DNA of 11,047 bases from an uncultured Flavihumibacter sp. (GTDB taxonomy: Bacteria; Bacteroidota; Bacteroidia; Chitinophagales; Chitinophagaceae). The stretch lies in the NCBI GenBank assembly GCA_946481605.1, contig CAMLPA010000076.1, positions 1 through 11,047 on the forward strand. Reading direction: 5' to 3'. Of the stretch, positions 7,801 through 11,047 are shown one piece after another. Made by a program: the position numbers and the translations under genes. The number at the start of each line of letters is the position of its first letter. The stretch's first letter is position 1. The notes under the pieces are model-generated. The model made no database searches. It had not been told where the DNA came from and saw only the letters and a list, made by a program, of their open reading frames with translations.

Positions 7801-8988
7801 ATGAAATTATCCAAACGCATACCAGCAGTTAAAAAAACGATACTTCTACTGAGCAGAACATTAAGGTGTATATCACTCTGCCTTTTGCTTTCATCAGTCA
7901 CCTATCAGGTAAAAGCGCAGCAACCCTTTCAATACAGTATTTCAGGTATGCTAAAGGGCCTTGGATCGGATACACTGGCAATCACACTTTTGGATGACCC
8001 TGCAAACGCCAGAAAAAAATCAGAAACAATTAAGCTTACTGCAAGAAAGGATAAATTTCTGTACAAGGGGAAAAGTACAACCCCCTTGATAGGGACTGCG
8101 CAAGTGCGGAAAGTGAAAGGAGGATCAGTGGAAGGATTCAACTTTTTTATTGAGAAAGGACAGATCAGGATTAATGGCTCCGTGGATATGCTGAAAGATG
8201 CCGTCGTAAGCGGCACACCATCCAACGTTGACTATTCCAAGGATAAATTGGTGACGGACGCACTTTACCAGAGGCGAGACAGTTTGTGGAAAACCTACAG
8301 GTTAATGAAAGAGAAAAATGATACCGGCAGGCGATTGTCGCAAATACAGGAGGAAGCGCTAAGCATCGGGGATTCCGTTTATTCGTTCTACTACCGGCAG
8401 GCGCAATACAAGCCATCCTCACTCGCCAGCGGCATGTATGTCTATCTGCTCACTGACCGCCTTCCTGTTAACGATCTGGAAAAATTATATACCAATCTTG
8501 ACAGTGCCGTTAAAAAACTCGGGCTGATCAGAAGTCATCCCAGCCGGATAGAAGCCAAACGCAGAAACGTATTGGGTGCAAAGGCCGGCTTGTTTGAAAA
8601 AGAAGATTTGAACGGAAAAATCGTAAAATTGGAAGACTTCAGGGGGAAGTATGTGCTCCTGGATTTCTGGGCAAGTTGGTGCGGCCCGTGCCGGGCGGAA
8701 TACCCCCACCTTAAAACGGCCTATTCCAGGTTCAAACCTATGGGACTCGAAATTATCGGGATTTCAGCCGACCAATCCGCTGCCGCCTGGAAAAAAGCAA
8801 TCCGGGAAGACGGGCTTGAATGGATCCAGCTACTGGAAGAGGACCGCGACAAAAAAACAATTTTTGATCTTTACGGTGTTCGTCCAATCCCCGACAACTT
8901 CCTGATTGATCCGGATGGAAAGATTATTGCCAGGGGATTACGTGGCGCAAATCTTGAGAAAAAACTGGAAGAAATTCTTCGGAAGTAA
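7801..8988 (+). CDS. Periplasmic TlpA-like thioredoxin/redoxin with N-terminal DUF4369-type domain
   Basis: A 395-residue exported thiol-disulfide oxidoreductase. The basic, bipartite hydrophobic N-terminus ends in VTYQVKA-QQ, a good signal peptidase I site after residue 39; no lipobox Cys is present, so it is probably soluble in the periplasm. Residues about 42-145 form a beta-rich DUF4369-like domain (FQYSISGMLKGLGSDTLAI). A charged helical linker spans about 150-250. The redoxin domain covers about 255-395, with LEDFRGKYVLLDFWASWC, the active site WCGPC (Cys294 and Cys297) and the cis-proline region RPIPDNFLIDPDG (Pro364). This architecture belongs to the TlpA/ResA-like family, which reduces or exchanges disulfides outside the cytoplasm. 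It starts 37 bases after susD without an intervening terminator, so it is probably part of the same operon; a role in reducing imported cargo or maintaining the uptake proteins is inference. Confidence 0.9.
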   Translation: MKLSKRIPAVKKTILLLSRTLRCISLCLLLSSVTYQVKAQQPFQYSISGMLKGLGSDTLAITLLDDPANARKKSETIKLTARKDKFLYKGKSTTPLIGTAQVRKVKGGSVEGFNFFIEKGQIRINGSVDMLKDAVVSGTPSNVDYSKDKLVTDALYQRRDSLWKTYRLMKEKNDTGRRLSQIQEEALSIGDSVYSFYYRQAQYKPSSLASGMYVYLLTDRLPVNDLEKLYTNLDSAVKKLGLIRSHPSRIEAKRRNVLGAKAGLFEKEDLNGKIVKLEDFRGKYVLLDFWASWCGPCRAEYPHLKTAYSRFKPMGLEIIGISADQSAAAWKKAIREDGLEWIQLLEEDRDKKTIFDLYGVRPIPDNFLIDPDGKIIARGLRGANLEKKLEEILRK

Positions 8989-8998
8989 CTGATTATCA

Positions 8999-9045
8999 TT
9001 AAAACCAAATGGGCTGACTTTGAAGGTCAGCCCATCTAGTTTTAA
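8999..9045. terminator. Bidirectional terminator between convergent genes
   Basis: A perfect 10-bp stem, ATGGGCTGAC (9009-9018) with GTCAGCCCAT (9026-9035), closes a 7-base loop. It is flanked by TTAAAAC (8999-9005) and GTTTTAA (9039-9045), which can pair as an outer extension across a 3-by-3 internal loop. T-rich sequence therefore follows the stem on both strands, though the T-runs are only four long and are interrupted. It lies between the stop of the thioredoxin gene and the stop of the minus-strand DUF4394 gene, which is where a shared terminator is expected. Confidence 0.82.
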
Positions 9046-9062
9046 TGCTGCAGCGGTAATAG

Positions 9063-10580
9063 CTACCATCCCGGTGCAACAGCCATAGCAGATACCGCGG
9101 TTCCGAAACTGCTCATCATAGTCGCTTTACCTGTAGTAAGGTTTATGGAATAGATGCCTGTAGCAGCGCCACTGGTCAATACCGCGTAAGCCATCCCGGT
9201 TCTTCCACCAATATCAAATCCGTTGCTCCCGCTGAACATCCCGCCAAGCGTACCAATTTCAACCAAAGTTCCATTATTAGGAGGATCTTGTTTATATAAT
9301 TTTCCAGCGACTCCATCTATTACGAAAAGCGTTGTGGTAGTTGCACCAGCAAAATTATTCGTGTAAGCTGCTGCAGTAACGGCTGGCGTGCCGGGGTTGA
9401 GCATGCCATCCACCATTGCTACGGTACCATCATTGGGGTTCAGACGTAGGTTTTGTCCCATATTACTGACCAGCCTGATGCGGTCAACCGTAGGGTTGAA
9501 GTCGAACCCAAATTCGGTACCCATCAAAGCAGTGGAAAACACATTACCTACCTGCGTAAAAGCTGCGTTGGAAGTATTTACGGTATATATTCTGCCGGTG
9601 GAACCAAGCGCATACAGTTGACTGTTAGCAGGACGAAAATCCAGTCCGACAATTTTGTCTCCGGTTGCAATGCCGGTCGCTGGTTTAGACACCATATCAG
9701 AAGGCATGGCTGGGTTGAAGATGATCAGCCCGTTTGATGCATCAGTAGCATAAGCCACAGGTGCACTCTGTATGGCCAGTCCTATTACAGCCTGTGCGAT
9801 TTTTGAAACCATGGTGGCCTTTCCTGTATTCACATCAATGAAATAAAGGCCGGTACCACTGTTGGTGGTGAGTGCCGCGATACTTACTTTATTATCCGGG
9901 CTGATATCGAATGCCGCCACCCCGGAAAAATTCACTTTTAAGGCGCCCACTTCTTCGAGTTTGCCATCGTTGGGCGGATTCTGTTTGTATAATTTCTGTG
10001 TCGTCGCGTCAATATCGAACAATACCGTGGAAGTAGCACCAGCCTTACTGTTCGTGTAGGCTGCACCTGTAATCGCCGCATTCATGACACCATTGATATT
10101 GCCATCCGTAGCCACCACAGCTCCTGTTTCAGGGTTCATTCTAAGGTTCTGACCTTTATCTGTAATCACGCGCAAACGATCAACCGTAGGGTTAAAATCG
10201 ATGGAAACTTTTGTACTGTTTAAAGCAGGTGTAAACGGTTCAGCCCCTATCTGCTTTGCCATCCCGTTATCAGGATTGATCACGAAGAGTTTGCTCATAT
10301 TGCTGATCCCGTAAAGCTGACCAGTAGCCGGTCTGAAGTCGATGCTTACAATATTCTCTCCGGAAGCGGTGCCGGAAATGGGTGTTGTGGCAAGTGGCAT
10401 CGATGGATTTTCTCCGTTATATTTGATCAGCGCATTAGAAGTGGTGAGTAAATAAAATTCAACCGCTTCTATTGACCGCCCCATATCGTCTTTCTTGTCT
10501 TTTTTACAGGATGAAAAGCTGATAAGCAATCCGGTTAAAGCCAGGATGCCTGCTTTTGAAAGTGTTAAGCTTGGTTTCAT
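9063..10580 (-). CDS. Lipoprotein with two tandem DUF4394-like domains
   Basis: A 505-residue predicted lipoprotein of unknown function. The signal peptide MKPSLTLSKAGILALTG...SFSSC places the acylated Cys at residue 25, followed by KKDKKDD, a charged tether somewhat like the surface-export signals of Bacteroidota lipoproteins. The remainder is two copies of one domain (about 40-271 and 275-505). Shared motifs are IDFRPATGQLY / LDFRPANSQLY, DFNPTVDRLR / DFNPTVDRIR, GQNLRMNP / GQNLRLNP, KLYKQNPPNDG / KLYKQDPPNNG, and TGLYFIDVNTGKATM / TGIYSINLTTGKATM. This matches DUF4394 as I know it; a beta-propeller-like fold is my inference. I start at 10580 because it opens directly into a lipoprotein signal; the frame extends to 10661, but those 27 residues lie antisense to the neighbouring gene. 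No cysteine pairs or catalytic motif are evident. Binding or adhesion at the surface is a guess. Confidence 0.87.
   Translation of the reverse strand: MKPSLTLSKAGILALTGLLISFSSCKKDKKDDMGRSIEAVEFYLLTTSNALIKYNGENPSMPLATTPISGTASGENIVSIDFRPATGQLYGISNMSKLFVINPDNGMAKQIGAEPFTPALNSTKVSIDFNPTVDRLRVITDKGQNLRMNPETGAVVATDGNINGVMNAAITGAAYTNSKAGATSTVLFDIDATTQKLYKQNPPNDGKLEEVGALKVNFSGVAAFDISPDNKVSIAALTTNSGTGLYFIDVNTGKATMVSKIAQAVIGLAIQSAPVAYATDASNGLIIFNPAMPSDMVSKPATGIATGDKIVGLDFRPANSQLYALGSTGRIYTVNTSNAAFTQVGNVFSTALMGTEFGFDFNPTVDRIRLVSNMGQNLRLNPNDGTVAMVDGMLNPGTPAVTAAAYTNNFAGATTTTLFVIDGVAGKLYKQDPPNNGTLVEIGTLGGMFSGSNGFDIGGRTGMAYAVLTSGAATGIYSINLTTGKATMMSSFGTAVSAMAVAPGW
9066..10463 (-). repeat. Intragenic tandem duplication of a ~230-residue domain
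   Basis: Copy A spans roughly 10463-9768 and copy B roughly 9758-9066 on the minus strand, each about 231 codons. The copies align along their whole length at the protein level with several near-identical blocks (DFNPTVDR, GQNLR.NP, KLYKQ.PPN.G, TGKATM), but the DNA has diverged, so this is an old duplication rather than a recent one. The boundaries are set by eye. Confidence 0.8.
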
Positions 10581-10596
10581 ATCATTAATTTTCGCT

Positions 10597-11047
10597 ATGA
10601 ACGAAAAAAAAGATACCCTGGATTTGGTTCTGAAGAACAAATTACTGGAAGGACACAACAAGGAAATTTGTGATGAAGTACTTGACTACATCGGTGATGA
10701 TAAAAAGAAGGTAGATGCACTGGTGAAAATAGTTGGAAGCGAGGATAAGCAACTATCACAAAGGGCCGCATGGGTGTTGGGCTATGTTGGAGAAAGAAGT
10801 CATTACCACCTTACTCCCCACCTTAAACAATTACTTGTGCTAATGACGGAACCCAACCGGCATCCGGCCCTCCGGAGAAATATTACACGTGCACTTCAAT
10901 ATGTTCACCTGCCGGAAGACTTACACGGAACGGTAATGGATACTTGCTTTCGTTTCCTGGAAGATCCGAAAGAAGCCGCAGCCGTAAAAGCATTTTCCAT
11001 ATCAATCCTGGAAAACCTATGGCATGAATACCCTGAGATCGGAGATG
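10597..11047 (+). CDS. HEAT-like helical repeat protein, N-terminal part; 3' end outside window
   Basis: The frame is open from the ATG at 10597 to the right edge, giving 150 residues of an incomplete protein. The product has no signal peptide and should be cytoplasmic. It starts MNEKKDTLDLVLKNKLLEG and continues as amphipathic helices of HEAT-repeat character: KKVDALVKIVGSED followed by LSQRAAWVLGYVGE, then a longer helix pair with HPALRRNITRALQYVH, and FRFLEDPKEAAAVKAFSI. The RAAWVLGYVGE segment resembles the second helix of HEAT repeats. No catalytic motif is visible; such proteins act as scaffolds. The gene is divergent from the DUF4394 lipoprotein gene with a 16-base gap between start codons. 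An in-frame ATG at 10546 would add 17 residues (through LGFISLIFA) but would overlap the neighbour's 5' coding region, so I prefer 10597. A run of eight A (10604-10611) encodes part of EKKD. Confidence 0.72.
   Translation, partial: MNEKKDTLDLVLKNKLLEGHNKEICDEVLDYIGDDKKKVDALVKIVGSEDKQLSQRAAWVLGYVGERSHYHLTPHLKQLLVLMTEPNRHPALRRNITRALQYVHLPEDLHGTVMDTCFRFLEDPKEAAAVKAFSISILENLWHEYPEIGD
10608..10641 (-). promoter_or_regulatory. Candidate promoter of the DUF4394 lipoprotein gene, inside the divergent gene
   Basis: Read on the minus strand, TTTG (10641-10638), a 22-base spacer and TATCTTTT (10615-10608) resemble the Bacteroidota TTTG / TAnnTTTG promoter, with one -7 box mismatch and a spacer at the long end of the range. 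It would start transcription about 20 bases before the lipoprotein ATG. It lies wholly within the first codons of the HEAT-like gene. Weak motif evidence; the -7 box is partly made of the poly-A run. Confidence 0.28.

Noticed and set aside
10581..10661. 27-residue N-terminal extension of the DUF4394 lipoprotein
   Set aside because: It would bury the lipoprotein signal peptide internally and lies fully antisense to the first codons of the HEAT-like gene.
1..11047. Polysaccharide utilisation locus, CRISPR array, prophage or insertion sequence
   Set aside because: There are no carbohydrate-active enzymes, no direct-repeat array, no transposase or phage-type genes, and no terminal inverted repeats in the window.

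Overview
The window looks like chromosomal DNA of a member of the Bacteroidota, most likely a Chitinophagia/Chitinophagaceae-type organism. The basis is the SusC/SusD pair, the FecI-like sigma factor with a FecR anti-sigma carrying a C-terminal DUF4974-type domain, the DUF4369-type thioredoxin, a Bacteroidota-style dihydrolipoyl dehydrogenase, AT-rich leaders without clear Shine-Dalgarno sites, and one candidate TTG-N19-TAnnTTT promoter. The genus is inference. I see no mobile element, tRNA, rRNA or CRISPR array.

Layout: (1) 3-542, the 3' end of a dihydrolipoyl dehydrogenase gene, closed by a strong intrinsic terminator. (2) 712-8988, five co-directional genes: ECF sigma factor, FecR-like anti-sigma, SusC-like TonB-dependent receptor with an STN signalling domain, SusD-like lipoprotein, and a periplasmic TlpA-like thioredoxin. 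A perfect 10-bp hairpin separates the two regulatory genes from the receptor. (3) About 8999-9045, a symmetrical hairpin that can terminate transcription in both directions. (4) 9063-10580 on the minus strand, a lipoprotein made of two tandem DUF4394-like domains. (5) From 10597, the start of a soluble HEAT-like helical repeat protein that runs off the window, divergent from the lipoprotein gene with only 16 bp between the two start codons.

How they work together: the central block has every part of a trans-envelope (cell-surface) signalling system. A ligand bound by SusC/SusD would be reported through the STN domain to the periplasmic part of FecR, releasing or activating the sigma factor to transcribe the uptake genes. 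SusC/SusD import the ligand in a TonB-dependent way. The thioredoxin sits 37 bp after susD, so thiol/disulfide chemistry may be part of handling the cargo. No glycosidase, lyase, sulfatase or peptidase lies in the block, so the substrate cannot be read from this window; a peptide or other non-glycan cargo is a reasonable guess. Most parts belong to known families. The least explained elements are the duplicated DUF4394 lipoprotein, the very tight divergent junction beside it, the hairpin before susC, and the SusC/SusD/thioredoxin combination.
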